In this document: positions 26,276-36,580 of the stretch, piece after piece
How the letters are laid out: every line of letters starts with the position of its first letter
Numbering within the stretch: position 1 is the first letter of the stretch
Origin: an uncultured Croceitalea sp.
Lineage (GTDB): Bacteria; Bacteroidota; Bacteroidia; Flavobacteriales; Flavobacteriaceae
Direction: 5' to 3'
Length of the DNA stretch: 43,792 nt
Assembly: GCA_937959125.1 (NCBI GenBank)
Contig: CALGQU010000021.1
Coordinates: forward strand, 1 to 43,792
The notes under the pieces: generated by a model
The model's database searches: none
What the model was told of the DNA's origin: nothing
What the model saw: only the letters and a program-made list of their open reading frames with translations
Made by a program: the position numbers and the translations under genes

Positions 26276-27481
26276 ATGCAGTTGTTCGATGTTTTTCCGG
26301 CCATTTTAGAAATTATACTGTTGGCTTATTTTGGCAGCGCGGCCCTGTATGTTTTTATTTTTTCCCTAGCAGGTCGTTTCCATCGGTTTTCAAAGCCCCA
26401 TACGGTTGACTTAAAACGAAAGGTTGCAGTATTGATACCGGGTTATAAAGAAGATGCGGTCATTGTTGAGGTGGCCAGAAGGGCTTTGGAGCAAAGTTAT
26501 CCAGAAGCCTTTTTTGAAGTAGTCGTTATTGCAGATTCTTTTCAAGAGCTTACCCTCCAAAAATTGGAACGATTGCCTATAAAACTGGTTAAGGTGACTT
26601 TTGAAAAAAGTACAAAATCTAAAGCACTTAACCGGGCGATGGAAGTCATTGGTGACGATTTTGATGTGGCCTTGGTCCTGGATGCGGATAATGTGATGGA
26701 ATTTGATTTTATTGAGCGTATAAATACCGCGTTCAATAGCGGATATCAAGTAGTTCAAGGACATCGAGTGGCCAAAAATACCAATACGCCAATGGCCATA
26801 TTGGATGCGATAAGCGAAGAAGTAAACAACCATATTTTTAGAAAAGGCCATCGCGTTTTGGGGTTATCCTCCGCGCTCATAGGTTCCGGTATGGCTTTCG
26901 AGTATCGTTTTTTTAAGGAAACCATGGCCAATGTAGAAGCAGTAGGTGGTTTTGATAAGGAATTGGAGCTTAAATTACTTAAAGGTAGGAATACTATTGA
27001 ATACTTGGAAGATGCCTTGGTTTTGGATGAGAAAGTCCAAAAAACCGAAGTTTTTGCCAATCAAAGAAAGCGATGGTTATCTGCCCAATTTATTTACTTT
27101 AAAAGGTTTGCCGTCTCTGGATTAAAAGAATTGCTCCTAAAAGGCAATATTGATTTTGCAGATAAGGTATATCAAATGATTTCCCCTCCAAGGGTACTTC
27201 TTTTAGGTATTGTTCTTGGCATAACGTTTTACTATTTTTTAATTGATAATAACGTTTTGCCTATTGCAGCCGTGGTTCCCCCGTACCTCTGGTATACGGC
27301 TGCTGGACTTACCTTTTTAGCATTTTTAATGGCCGTTCCAAAAAAGTATTATACCAAAGAAACGGTATCCGCCTTGTGGACATTGCCCAAAACGTTTGGG
27401 ATTTTGTTTTTATCGCTTTTTAAACTAAAAGGGGCCAATAAAAAGTTTATCCATACCCAACACGGTACGCTTAATACATAA
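26276..27481 (+). CDS. Membrane glycosyltransferase family 2
   Basis: KVAVLIPGYKEDAVIVEVARRAL...VALVLDADNVMEFDFIERI...KRWLSAQFIYFKRF; C-terminal TMs. Confidence 0.9.
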   Translation: MQLFDVFPAILEIILLAYFGSAALYVFIFSLAGRFHRFSKPHTVDLKRKVAVLIPGYKEDAVIVEVARRALEQSYPEAFFEVVVIADSFQELTLQKLERLPIKLVKVTFEKSTKSKALNRAMEVIGDDFDVALVLDADNVMEFDFIERINTAFNSGYQVVQGHRVAKNTNTPMAILDAISEEVNNHIFRKGHRVLGLSSALIGSGMAFEYRFFKETMANVEAVGGFDKELELKLLKGRNTIEYLEDALVLDEKVQKTEVFANQRKRWLSAQFIYFKRFAVSGLKELLLKGNIDFADKVYQMISPPRVLLLGIVLGITFYYFLIDNNVLPIAAVVPPYLWYTAAGLTFLAFLMAVPKKYYTKETVSALWTLPKTFGILFLSLFKLKGANKKFIHTQHGTLNT

Positions 27482-27490
27482 AAGAACATC

Positions 27491-28651
27491 ATGAAGATAG
27501 GCATTGAGGGACAACGACTTTTTAGAAAAAAGAAGCACGGTATGGATATGGTGGCCCTGGAACTCATTAAAAACTTACAAAAAATAGATAATCACAATAG
27601 CTATGTCATTTTTGTAAGGCCAGATGAAGATAGCACTTGTATTCCCGCTGCCAAGAATTTTAAGGTCGTAACGTTGACTTCCAAATTTGGGTATCCCGGT
27701 TGGGAGCAATGGGTGTTGCCAAGGGCGGCGTATAAAGAGGGTTGTGATGTGCTGCATTGTACCAGCAATACGGGCCCCATTTTTTCAAAGGTCCCCTTAG
27801 TGACCACTTTACATGATATTATCTATTTGGAAAGCATCAGCATATTTAAAAAAGAAGGAACATGGTACCAAAAACTAGGTAATATGTACCGTAGGTATTT
27901 TGTGCCTCCCGTAATACGGAAAAGCAAAAAAGTGATTACGGTTTCAAATTATGAGAAGAACCGCATCAATACCTATTTTGGTTTTAAGGACGATCGTCTA
28001 ACGGCAATATACAATGGTGTAGGCGAACATTTTAAAAAAATCGCCGATAAGAAAACCTTAACGTCCGTAACTAAAAAATTTGGGCTTCCAGAAGACTATT
28101 TCTTCTTTTTGGGGAATACGGATCCCAAGAAAAATACCATTGGTGTACTTAGGGCTTTTAATGCTTACAATACAGCTTATCCAAATAAATACACCTTGGT
28201 GATGTTGGATTATAATGAAGAGGAACTAGACCGACTCCTAAACAATATTGGTGCGCCGGAACTACGTAATAACATTCAGCTTTTAGGCTATGTGCCCAAT
28301 GCAGAACTTCCTGCCATTATTAACCAATGTGCAATTTTTCTTTACCCATCGTTACGGGAGAGTTTTGGAATTCCCATACTGGAAGGGATGGCTTGCGGAG
28401 TGCCGGTCATTACTTCGAACACCTCTTCCATGCCCGAGGTTGCCGGGGAAGATGCAGCCTTGATCGTTGACCCTTTGAACACAAAAGAAATAGCGGATGC
28501 CATGCGAAATTTGGTGGAGGACCGTATGTTGGCTTCCGTGCTGGCGGAAAAAGGGATCCTACGGGCAAAAGAATTTTCTTGGAAAGCTATGGCTGCCAAT
28601 GTTTTAGAACTGTATGAAGACGTATATAAAGAACTTAAAACAGCACCATGA
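27491..28651 (+). CDS. Glycosyltransferase family 4/1
   Basis: YFFFLGNTDPKKNTIGVLRAF...IFLYPSLRESFGIPILEGMACGVPVITSNTSSMPEVAGEDAALIVDP. Confidence 0.94.
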   Translation: MKIGIEGQRLFRKKKHGMDMVALELIKNLQKIDNHNSYVIFVRPDEDSTCIPAAKNFKVVTLTSKFGYPGWEQWVLPRAAYKEGCDVLHCTSNTGPIFSKVPLVTTLHDIIYLESISIFKKEGTWYQKLGNMYRRYFVPPVIRKSKKVITVSNYEKNRINTYFGFKDDRLTAIYNGVGEHFKKIADKKTLTSVTKKFGLPEDYFFFLGNTDPKKNTIGVLRAFNAYNTAYPNKYTLVMLDYNEEELDRLLNNIGAPELRNNIQLLGYVPNAELPAIINQCAIFLYPSLRESFGIPILEGMACGVPVITSNTSSMPEVAGEDAALIVDPLNTKEIADAMRNLVEDRMLASVLAEKGILRAKEFSWKAMAANVLELYEDVYKELKTAP

Positions 28652-29841
28652 TCACAAATCAAGATATCGTAGTTATCGGAATCCAAGCTTGGGATATTGA
28701 AATAGGGAGCAATTGCAAAAATATTGCGATGGAGTTTGCCAAGCACAACAGGGTGCTTTATGTAAACCCGCCCATGGACAGGGCATCCCTCAAACGGGAA
28801 AAACATACGGAGAAAATCCAAAAGCGAATCCAGATCAAAAATGGCCAAGAGGCAGATTTGTTAAAGGTGCAAGATAATCTGTGGAACCTCTATCCCAAAC
28901 GCATGACGGAATCTATCAATTGGATTCCTTTTCATGGCCTTTTTAAGCTATTGAACAAACGCAATAACAAAATTTTTGCCGGGGATATTAAATCTGCCAT
29001 GGATAGGTTGGGTTTTGGTAAGGTGCTTTTGTTTAATGACAGTTCTATGTTTTTAGGGTTCCACCTAAAAGAATTGTTGCCCGTTAGCAGGTATACCTAT
29101 TATATGCGGGATTACCTTATAAAAGTCCCCTATTGGAAAAAACACGGGGAACGTTTGGAACCCAAATTGATTGAGAAGGCGGATACCATAGTCAACAATT
29201 CCACGCTTTATGCGGAATATGGTGCCAAATACAACAAACAAAGTTATATGGTAGGGCAGGGATGCGATGTTTCCCTTTTTAACGATGCAAAGAATGCTAT
29301 CCAAATTCCCGATGAGTTCCAAGACATTCCCAAACCTATTTTGGGGTATGTTGGGTACTTGACCAGTATGCGGTTGGATATCCCGTTATTGGAACATTTG
29401 GCAAATGCCAAGAAAGACTGGAGCATTGTTTTGGTAGGTCCGGAAGATCAGGATTTCCGGAAATCCAAATTGCATGAGTTGGATAATGTCTATTTCTTGG
29501 GGAGTAAGCAAGCGAACGACCTTCCTGCTTATGTTAAAGGTTTTGATGTGGCCATGAACCCCCAAGTGGTCAACTTTTGGACCATAGGCAACTACCCCAG
29601 AAAAATTGATGAATACTTGGCCATGGGCAAACCTACATTGGCTACAAAGACAAAGGCTATGGAGATGTTTAAGGACCATGTGTACCTGGCAGAGACCAAA
29701 GAAGACTATGTGCAATTGGCAATGAAGGCCTTAGAAGAGAACTCCCAAAAATTGATCGCGGGACGCATTGCATTTGCAAAAAGCCATACCTGGGAAAATA
29801 ATGTAATGGCCATTTATAAGGCCATCAAAAAATCGGCTTAA
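28648..29841 (+). CDS. Glycosyltransferase (GT4-like)
   Basis: PILGYVGYLTSMRLDIPLLEHLAN...WSIVLVGPEDQDFRKSKLHELDNVYFLGSKQANDLPAYVKGFDVAMNPQ. Confidence 0.87.
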   Translation: MITNQDIVVIGIQAWDIEIGSNCKNIAMEFAKHNRVLYVNPPMDRASLKREKHTEKIQKRIQIKNGQEADLLKVQDNLWNLYPKRMTESINWIPFHGLFKLLNKRNNKIFAGDIKSAMDRLGFGKVLLFNDSSMFLGFHLKELLPVSRYTYYMRDYLIKVPYWKKHGERLEPKLIEKADTIVNNSTLYAEYGAKYNKQSYMVGQGCDVSLFNDAKNAIQIPDEFQDIPKPILGYVGYLTSMRLDIPLLEHLANAKKDWSIVLVGPEDQDFRKSKLHELDNVYFLGSKQANDLPAYVKGFDVAMNPQVVNFWTIGNYPRKIDEYLAMGKPTLATKTKAMEMFKDHVYLAETKEDYVQLAMKALEENSQKLIAGRIAFAKSHTWENNVMAIYKAIKKSA

Positions 29842-29842
29842 G

Positions 29843-30481
29843 ATGGGTTTTAAAGAAAACATAAAAAGCAGTACCCGGTTAAAAAAACTGGTCCATTGGA
29901 TGTTGGTCCCCAAGGGACAAGCAAGACCAAGGCTATGGGTAAAATGGTTGGTCAATCCCTTTTACCATAAGCTAGGGAAGAACGCAAGCATACGAAGGCG
30001 AACACGCATGGACGTTTTGCCCTGGAACAATTTTGAGCTTGGCACAAATTCTACTATTGAAGATTTTACCACGATCAATAATGGAGTAGGAGCAGTGGTC
30101 ATTGGCAGGAATACCAGAATTGGCTTGGGCAATACGCTCATAGGTCCGGTGACCATTGCAAATGATGTTCGTTTGGCGCAGAACGTAGTTTTATCTGGTT
30201 TAAACCATAATTATGAAGACGTTACCCGTCCTATCCATACACAAGGGGTATCCACAGCAATGATCACTGTTGAAGAAGCCACTTGGATAGGGGCCAATGT
30301 TACCGTGGTGGCCGGTGTAACCATTGGTAAACACTGCATTGTTGCCGGAGGCAGCGTAGTGACTAAGGATGTTCCCTCTTATTCGGTCGTTGTTGGGAAC
30401 CCGGCAAGGGTGGTCAAACAGTATAATTTCAGTTCCGATAGTTGGGAAAAAGTACAAAAAAGAGAGGCAGTTCTCCTCTAA
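29843..30481 (+). CDS. Left-handed beta-helix (hexapeptide) acyltransferase
   Basis: NTRIGLGNTLIGPVTIANDVRLAQNVVLSGLNHNYED...WIGANVTVVAGVTIGKHCIVAGGSVVTKDVPSYSVVVGNPARVVK. Confidence 0.93.
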   Translation: MGFKENIKSSTRLKKLVHWMLVPKGQARPRLWVKWLVNPFYHKLGKNASIRRRTRMDVLPWNNFELGTNSTIEDFTTINNGVGAVVIGRNTRIGLGNTLIGPVTIANDVRLAQNVVLSGLNHNYEDVTRPIHTQGVSTAMITVEEATWIGANVTVVAGVTIGKHCIVAGGSVVTKDVPSYSVVVGNPARVVKQYNFSSDSWEKVQKREAVLL

Positions 30482-30491
30482 AAAAATTGCT

Positions 30492-31703
30492 ATGGAAAAT
30501 TTAAAATTGTTTTTCTGGATGGCCCTGGCCATTATATTTTACTCTTATTTAGGCTATGGCCTAGTTTTATTTGCCATTATTAAGGTGAGACGACTATTAG
30601 GTCTTGGAAAACCCTTTGAAGGAAATGAGGACTATGAACCAGAGGTTACCCTCTTTGTTGCCGCCTACAATGAGAAAGATTACTTGGATCAGAAGGTAAA
30701 AAATTCCAGAAGTTTGGAGTATCCCAAGAAAAAGGTAACCCAATTATGGGTAACGGACGGCTCTGATGATGGAACTCCGCAAGAGCTTAAAAAATATGGT
30801 GATGTTACCATTCTGCACCAACCGGAACGTAAGGGTAAGATTGCCGCAATGAACAGGGGAATGCGACAGGTAAAAACACCCATCACCATTTTTTCCGATG
30901 GCAATACGGACTTGGGCAAGGATTCCATAAAGGAAATTGTAAGACTCTTCAGAAATCCTAAGGTAGGTTGCGTTTCCGGGGAAAAACGAATTTATTCCAA
31001 AGACGCGGACAGTGCCGCTGGGGCAGGGGAAGGCATGTATTGGAAGTATGAATCACAATTGAAGAAGTGGGATGCAGAACTGTATTCCGTTGTGGGTGCG
31101 GCCGGCGAACTTTTTGCCATTCGAACCGCATTATGGCAAGAGGTAGAAAAAGATACCCTTTTGGACGATTTTATGATTTCTTTGCGTGTCGCTATGAAGG
31201 GCAGCACCATACAGTACAATCCTAACGCCTATGCCATAGAAAACGCATCGGCCAATGTAAAGGAAGAACTAAAACGAAAAATTAGGATATCAGCTGGTGG
31301 GATCCAATCCGTTGTACGTTTGGCACCCCTATTGAATTTCTTTAAGTATGGGACCTTATCGTTTCAGTACATATCCCATAGAGTGCTGCGGTGGACGCTT
31401 ACACCATTGTTATTGCTATTGATCGTTCCCGTTAACTTTATCCTTGCACAACAAGAAGGTATTTTTGGTTTGGGCCTTTTTAGTTTCTTGTTTTGGGGCC
31501 AAGTTGTCTTTTATGCGGCTTCATTGCTTGGATGGTTTTTGGAGAATAGACAGATACGGTTAAAAGTGCTTTTTATTCCGTATTACTTTTTTATCATGAA
31601 TTTATCCGTGTTTTTGGGCTTTGCCCGATATCTTAAAGGCAACCAATCCGTGAATTGGGAACGGGCCAAGCGAGGAGGGGAAACCGCAGAGATTGCCGTT
31701 TAA
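30492..31703 (+). CDS. Membrane glycosyltransferase family 2
   Basis: EPEVTLFVAAYNEKDYLDQKVKNSRSLEYPKKKVTQLWVTDGSDDGT...ITIFSDGNTDLGKDSIKEIVRLF; likely ATG 30492. Confidence 0.9.
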   Translation: MENLKLFFWMALAIIFYSYLGYGLVLFAIIKVRRLLGLGKPFEGNEDYEPEVTLFVAAYNEKDYLDQKVKNSRSLEYPKKKVTQLWVTDGSDDGTPQELKKYGDVTILHQPERKGKIAAMNRGMRQVKTPITIFSDGNTDLGKDSIKEIVRLFRNPKVGCVSGEKRIYSKDADSAAGAGEGMYWKYESQLKKWDAELYSVVGAAGELFAIRTALWQEVEKDTLLDDFMISLRVAMKGSTIQYNPNAYAIENASANVKEELKRKIRISAGGIQSVVRLAPLLNFFKYGTLSFQYISHRVLRWTLTPLLLLLIVPVNFILAQQEGIFGLGLFSFLFWGQVVFYAASLLGWFLENRQIRLKVLFIPYYFFIMNLSVFLGFARYLKGNQSVNWERAKRGGETAEIAV

Positions 31704-32836
31704 GCCGGTTGTTTTTCATAGAGGGGCAAATCAAAACAAAAAGAACTGCCCTCACCTACGGTGCTTTTAATGTTCAACACGCCTCCGTTTTTTTGGATAA
31801 ATGCTTGGCATAACACCAGTCCTAGTCCGGTGCCAGGTTCATTTTCAGTACCTAGTTTACTAAAGTGTTCGTTAGGATTCAAGATTTTTTGAATATCCTC
31901 TTCGGGAATTCCCTGACCGTTGTCCGTAACCGAAATCGTAAGACGATCTTCGTTGGATACCCCATCAATGGAAATCACTCCTTTGATAGGTGTAAACTTT
32001 ATGGCGTTGGACACTAAATTTCGTAATACGGTTTTAATGGTATTCAGATCTGCATAGACGAACACCTCTTTTTCTATCGTATTCACCAGTTGTATTTGCT
32101 TTTGCTCGCTACCTAACTTCAATAACCTAAAGGTTTGCTCCACCAGCTCATGGATATCCACCTGTTCTGGTATGATCTGTATTTTATCACTTTCAGATTT
32201 TGCCCAACCCAAAAGGTTCTGCAACAGGTTTAGGGACTCGTCCATGGTTTTTAGGAGCTCCATAACTGTATTGTCCAAAAAATCATCGGTTTTATGATCA
32301 ATGATTCCCCTAAGGATAAAGTCCATCTTTAGTTTTGCCGCACTTAAAGGAGAGCGCAAGTCATGCCCAATAATGGAGAACATACGATCCTTGAGCATGT
32401 TGGATTGCTTAAGGTTTTCTGCTTGCAGTTCAATTTGGTTTTTTGCCCGTATGAGCTCTACATGGGTCTGTATCCGAGCAACAAGTTCATGTTCGTTAAA
32501 AGGTTTGGTCACATAGTCTACCCCACCCACTTCAAAACCTTTTACTTTGTCCCGTACCTGTACTTTTCCGGTTAGAAAAATAACAGGGATGTTTTTATAA
32601 GCGGGGATTTGTTTTAGTTTTTCGCAAAGATCAAAACCTTCAATTTCGGGCATGATGACATCCAAAAGGATAAGATCCGGAACGCCTTCGTCCAGTAATT
32701 CAAAAAATGTGCTTTCCGCGCTGGTACCTTTAAAGGTTATCTCATTTTTTTCCAGAATAAAACGGAGAAGTTCAATATTCAGCTGTTCATCATCAACAGC
32801 AATAATATAGGGTTTTTGGGTAGTTTTTTCTAGCAT
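31700..32836 (-). CDS. REC-histidine kinase (response regulator domain N-terminal to HisKA-HATPase)
   Basis: YIIAVDDEQLNIELL, LILLDVIMPEIEG, YVTKPFNEHEL; RMFSIIGHDLRSPLSAAK; DNGQGIPEEDIQKI; GTGLGLVLCQAFI. Confidence 0.94.
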   Translation of the reverse strand: MLEKTTQKPYIIAVDDEQLNIELLRFILEKNEITFKGTSAESTFFELLDEGVPDLILLDVIMPEIEGFDLCEKLKQIPAYKNIPVIFLTGKVQVRDKVKGFEVGGVDYVTKPFNEHELVARIQTHVELIRAKNQIELQAENLKQSNMLKDRMFSIIGHDLRSPLSAAKLKMDFILRGIIDHKTDDFLDNTVMELLKTMDESLNLLQNLLGWAKSESDKIQIIPEQVDIHELVEQTFRLLKLGSEQKQIQLVNTIEKEVFVYADLNTIKTVLRNLVSNAIKFTPIKGVISIDGVSNEDRLTISVTDNGQGIPEEDIQKILNPNEHFSKLGTENEPGTGLGLVLCQAFIQKNGGVLNIKSTVGEGSSFCFDLPLYEKQPA

Positions 32837-33155
32837 ATAAACTATAGTGAACAGCACTAAAGTAAGAAAAATACTTCATTACTATAACGTATAATGGTAA
32901 TGTTTGTCTTTGATTTTGTTAATTCATTGGCGGGCTTGTTTTTAAAGTAGTACCTTATTCCTTTGGGGAATGGCAGTAGGGTAGTAGTACTAATGATTTG
33001 TAACCCCTAGAAGTATTAAAAAAGGAACCCTAGTTTTGTTGTACAGGGATATATATGAACATGTAAGATGAATAAGGAAAGAAAATCTTGGTAGCTTAAG
33101 GAGTGGGCGGGTATCCATGGATTACTGGAATGCTGCCTTCTACCACCAAAAATTA

Positions 33156-33205
33156 GACTTTCACAACATTAATTGAAGTGACCTAATAAGTAAGATTATA
33201 TTTAC
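33156..33205 (+). promoter_or_regulatory. Shared two-part upstream motif, copy D (before rfbB)
   Basis: GACTTTCACAACATT (33156-33170) then GTAA-N8-TTAC (33190-33205); same spacing as copy C. Confidence 0.65.
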
Positions 33206-33226
33206 AAAAAATGTAATACAAAATTC

Positions 33227-34264
33227 ATGGTACCCATTTTAGTGACAGGCGGAGCAGGATTCATAGGCTCCAATTTTGTACCCTATTTTTTAAAGGCACA
33301 TGGTAATGTACAGCTCATCAATATCGATTTGCTTACCTATGCCGGTGATTTGGAAAATCTCAAAGAAATAGAAGAACATGAACGGTACACCTTTGTGGAA
33401 GGTGATATCTGTGATAGGGCATTAATAGCTTCCTTATTTGAGAAATACGATATTCAAGGTGTTATCCATTTTGCCGCGGAATCCCATGTTGACAATTCCA
33501 TCACCGATCCAGATGCTTTTATGCGGACCAATATTATGGGAACGTTCAATCTTTTGGACGTTGCTAAAAATCATTGGATGGTGGGTCCCGGTATTTATAA
33601 GGAAGCCTACAAACATTCCAGGTTTCATCATGTGTCAACGGATGAGGTTTATGGAACTTTAGGCAAAGAGGGACTGTTTATGGAAACGACACCCTATGCA
33701 CCCAACAGTCCATATAGTGCCTCCAAAGCGTCATCAGATTTTATCGTACGTAGTTATCACCATACCTACGGTATGAACGTGGTTACTACCAACTGCTCCA
33801 ACAATTATGGACCAAAGCAGCATGATGAAAAACTGATTCCGACCATTATACGTAAAGCCTTGGCCGGGGACGATATTCCCATTTACGGGGACGGTTCCAA
33901 TATTAGGGATTGGCTCTATGTCCTGGACCATTGTAAAGGTATCGATTTGGCGTACTATAAAGGAACCACCGGGGAAACCTATAATATTGGCGGGCGTAAC
34001 GAACGTAATAATGTGTATATAGCCCAAAAGGTCTGTGCCATTTTAGATAAAAAGCATCCTAGGGCAGGTGGCAAGGGATATCAAGAATTGATTACTTACG
34101 TTAAGGATAGGGCAGGGCATGATTTTAGATATGCCATAGATGCGACTAAAATTGAAAATGAACTGGGTTGGAAAGCCGACGAGAATTTTGAAACGGGAAT
34201 TGAAAAAACCGTGGACTGGTATTTGAACCGCTACGTAGAAAAGAAAAAATCAAGCCTAGCCTAA
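33227..34264 (+). CDS. rfbB: dTDP-glucose 4,6-dehydratase
   Basis: ILVTGGAGFIGSNFVPYFL...HFAAESHVDNSI...STDEVYGTLG...YSASKASSDFIVRSYHHTYG. Confidence 0.97.
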   Translation: MVPILVTGGAGFIGSNFVPYFLKAHGNVQLINIDLLTYAGDLENLKEIEEHERYTFVEGDICDRALIASLFEKYDIQGVIHFAAESHVDNSITDPDAFMRTNIMGTFNLLDVAKNHWMVGPGIYKEAYKHSRFHHVSTDEVYGTLGKEGLFMETTPYAPNSPYSASKASSDFIVRSYHHTYGMNVVTTNCSNNYGPKQHDEKLIPTIIRKALAGDDIPIYGDGSNIRDWLYVLDHCKGIDLAYYKGTTGETYNIGGRNERNNVYIAQKVCAILDKKHPRAGGKGYQELITYVKDRAGHDFRYAIDATKIENELGWKADENFETGIEKTVDWYLNRYVEKKKSSLA

Positions 34265-34281
34265 GCACATAGAATAACAGC

Positions 34282-35142
34282 ATGAAAGGAATAATATTAG
34301 CAGGGGGGTCTGGCACCAGATTACACCCATTGACCTTGGCAGTAAGCAAACAGCTGATGCCCATTTATGATAAACCAATGATTTACTACCCGCTTTCCAC
34401 CTTGTTGGAATCCGGGATATGGGAAATATTGATCATTTCTACACCCCATGACCTGCCTTTGTTCCAAAAACTATTGGGAGATGGTAGAAAATATGGATGT
34501 CGTTTTGAGTATGCCGTGCAAGAAGAACCCAATGGACTGGCGCAAGCTTTTTTAATTGGGGAAAAATTTATTGGAAAAGATAAAGTTGCCCTTATTTTGG
34601 GGGATAACATTTTTTATGGAACCGGCCTTGAAGACCTCTTGCAATCCAATAACAATCCGGATGGCGGCATAATCTACGCCTATCATGTGAACGACCCAGA
34701 GCGCTATGGGGTTGTGGAGTTTGATGAAAACGGGAAAGCCATTTCCATTGAAGAAAAACCGCAGCAACCAAAATCGAACTATGCGGTTCCGGGCATCTAT
34801 TTTTATGACAATGATGTGGTGGACATCGCAAAAAATATAAAACCAAGTTCGCGGGGAGAATTGGAAATTACCGATGTCAACCGGGAGTACCTAAGGCGTG
34901 GAAAATTAAAAGTGAGCATTATGGATAGGGGTACCGCTTGGCTGGATACCGGTACGTTTGCCTCCTTAATGCAGGCAGGTCAATTTGTACAGGTCATAGA
35001 AGAACGACAGGGGCTTAAAATAGGAGCCATTGAATCTGCCGCCTATAAAATGGGTTACATAACAAAAAACCAGTTTAAAAAGCTTACGGAACCCTTTTTA
35101 AAGAGTGGTTACAGCAAGCGATTGTTAGAAGTTATATCTTAA
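34282..35142 (+). CDS. rfbA: Glucose-1-phosphate thymidylyltransferase
   Basis: [46 protein letters not shown]. Confidence 0.98.
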   Translation: MKGIILAGGSGTRLHPLTLAVSKQLMPIYDKPMIYYPLSTLLESGIWEILIISTPHDLPLFQKLLGDGRKYGCRFEYAVQEEPNGLAQAFLIGEKFIGKDKVALILGDNIFYGTGLEDLLQSNNNPDGGIIYAYHVNDPERYGVVEFDENGKAISIEEKPQQPKSNYAVPGIYFYDNDVVDIAKNIKPSSRGELEITDVNREYLRRGKLKVSIMDRGTAWLDTGTFASLMQAGQFVQVIEERQGLKIGAIESAAYKMGYITKNQFKKLTEPFLKSGYSKRLLEVIS

Positions 35143-35146
35143 GCTT

Positions 35147-35695
35147 ATGAAAATCATAAAAACGGCCATTAAGGATTGCCTGGTTTTGGAACCTACGGTT
35201 TTTGAGGATGAACGCGGTTACTTTTTTGAAAGTTTTAACCAAGAGAAGTTTGAACGGGAATCTGGGTTAAAACCCTACTTTGTGCAGGACAACCAATCGC
35301 TTTCCATAAAAGGGGTGCTTAGGGGACTCCATTTTCAGAAAGGGGAACATGCCCAAGCAAAATTAGTGCGTGCCGTAGCAGGGGAAGTATTGGATGTGGC
35401 CGTAGATATCAGAAAAGATTCCGAAACCTTTGGTAAGGTGGTCACCACGGTACTGTCTTCAGAAAATAAAAAACAAATGTTCGTTCCAAGGGGATGTGCC
35501 CATGGTTTTGTTACGCTCAGTGATGAAGCCATTTTCTTTTACAAATGCGATAATTTTTACAATAAAGCATATGAAGGAGGAGTTTTATTTAACGACCCGG
35601 AATTTGATATAGATTGGATCTTGGACGAGTCGGAATTGATTATTTCGGAAAAAGATAGGGCCTTGCCCAATTTTAACCGCCTTATTTTAACATAA
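35147..35695 (+). CDS. rfbC: dTDP-4-dehydrorhamnose 3,5-epimerase
   Basis: DERGYFFESFNQEKFE...VQDNQSLSIKGVLRGLHFQKGEHAQAKLVRAVAGEVLDVAVDIR. Confidence 0.97.
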   Translation: MKIIKTAIKDCLVLEPTVFEDERGYFFESFNQEKFERESGLKPYFVQDNQSLSIKGVLRGLHFQKGEHAQAKLVRAVAGEVLDVAVDIRKDSETFGKVVTTVLSSENKKQMFVPRGCAHGFVTLSDEAIFFYKCDNFYNKAYEGGVLFNDPEFDIDWILDESELIISEKDRALPNFNRLILT

Positions 35696-35713
35696 TAACC
35701 AAAAGCAATCCGC

Positions 35714-36580
35714 ATGAACATTTTAGTTACGGGAGCATCAGGACAACTGGGCAGTACCATAAAAGCTATGGTACGGGATTTGTCCGGGGATTTTAATTTT
35801 GTTTTTAAATCCTCAGCCGAATTGGATGTTACGGATTTTGAGGAAGTGCATACCGCCTTCCACCAAAAAAAGTTCGCCTATTGCATCAATTGTGCGGCCT
35901 ATACCCATGTGGACAATGCAGAGACGGAGACGGAAAAGGCGCAACGTATCAATAGTACCGGTGCGCGAAACTTGGCCTTGAATTGCAAGGATACCGCTAC
36001 GGTTCTGATCCACATTTCCACGGATTTTGTGTTTGATGGCTATTTGAACGAGCCTTATAAAGAAGATGATATTGCCAGGCCTATTGGTTTTTATGGCGAT
36101 ACCAAATACAAAGGGGAACGCGCCATCATCAACAATCTAGAAGAACATTTTATATTGAGGACGTCCTGGTTGTATTCAGAATTTGGCACTAATTTTATGA
36201 AGACCATGGTACGTTTAGGAACGGAACGAGACCAACTTTCCGTGGTTTACGACCAAGTGGGAACGCCCACCTACACTAAGGATTTGGTGCAGCTTATTTT
36301 TCATATCATCGCCTTAAAAAGTGAGGCTTACGGCGTGTACCATTATAGTAATGAAGGCGTAGCCAGTTGGTACGACTTTGCCAAAGCCATTTTTGATCAG
36401 CAACAGCTTACGGTTGCGCTGAACCCTATTTTATCATCCGAATACCCAACGGCTGCTGAGCGGCCAAAATTCAGCGTGTTGGATAAGGGCAAGGTAAAAA
36501 CCACCTTTGGTATTGGCATACCCCATTGGAAGGATAGCCTAACGGTGGCCTTAAAAGCCTACAACAAAATTCCTGTTTAA
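35714..36580 (+). CDS. rfbD: dTDP-4-dehydrorhamnose reductase
   Basis: MNILVTGASGQLGSTIKAM...CINCAAYTHVDNAETETEKAQRIN...STDFVFDGYLNEPYKEDD. Confidence 0.95.
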   Translation: MNILVTGASGQLGSTIKAMVRDLSGDFNFVFKSSAELDVTDFEEVHTAFHQKKFAYCINCAAYTHVDNAETETEKAQRINSTGARNLALNCKDTATVLIHISTDFVFDGYLNEPYKEDDIARPIGFYGDTKYKGERAIINNLEEHFILRTSWLYSEFGTNFMKTMVRLGTERDQLSVVYDQVGTPTYTKDLVQLIFHIIALKSEAYGVYHYSNEGVASWYDFAKAIFDQQQLTVALNPILSSEYPTAAERPKFSVLDKGKVKTTFGIGIPHWKDSLTVALKAYNKIPV

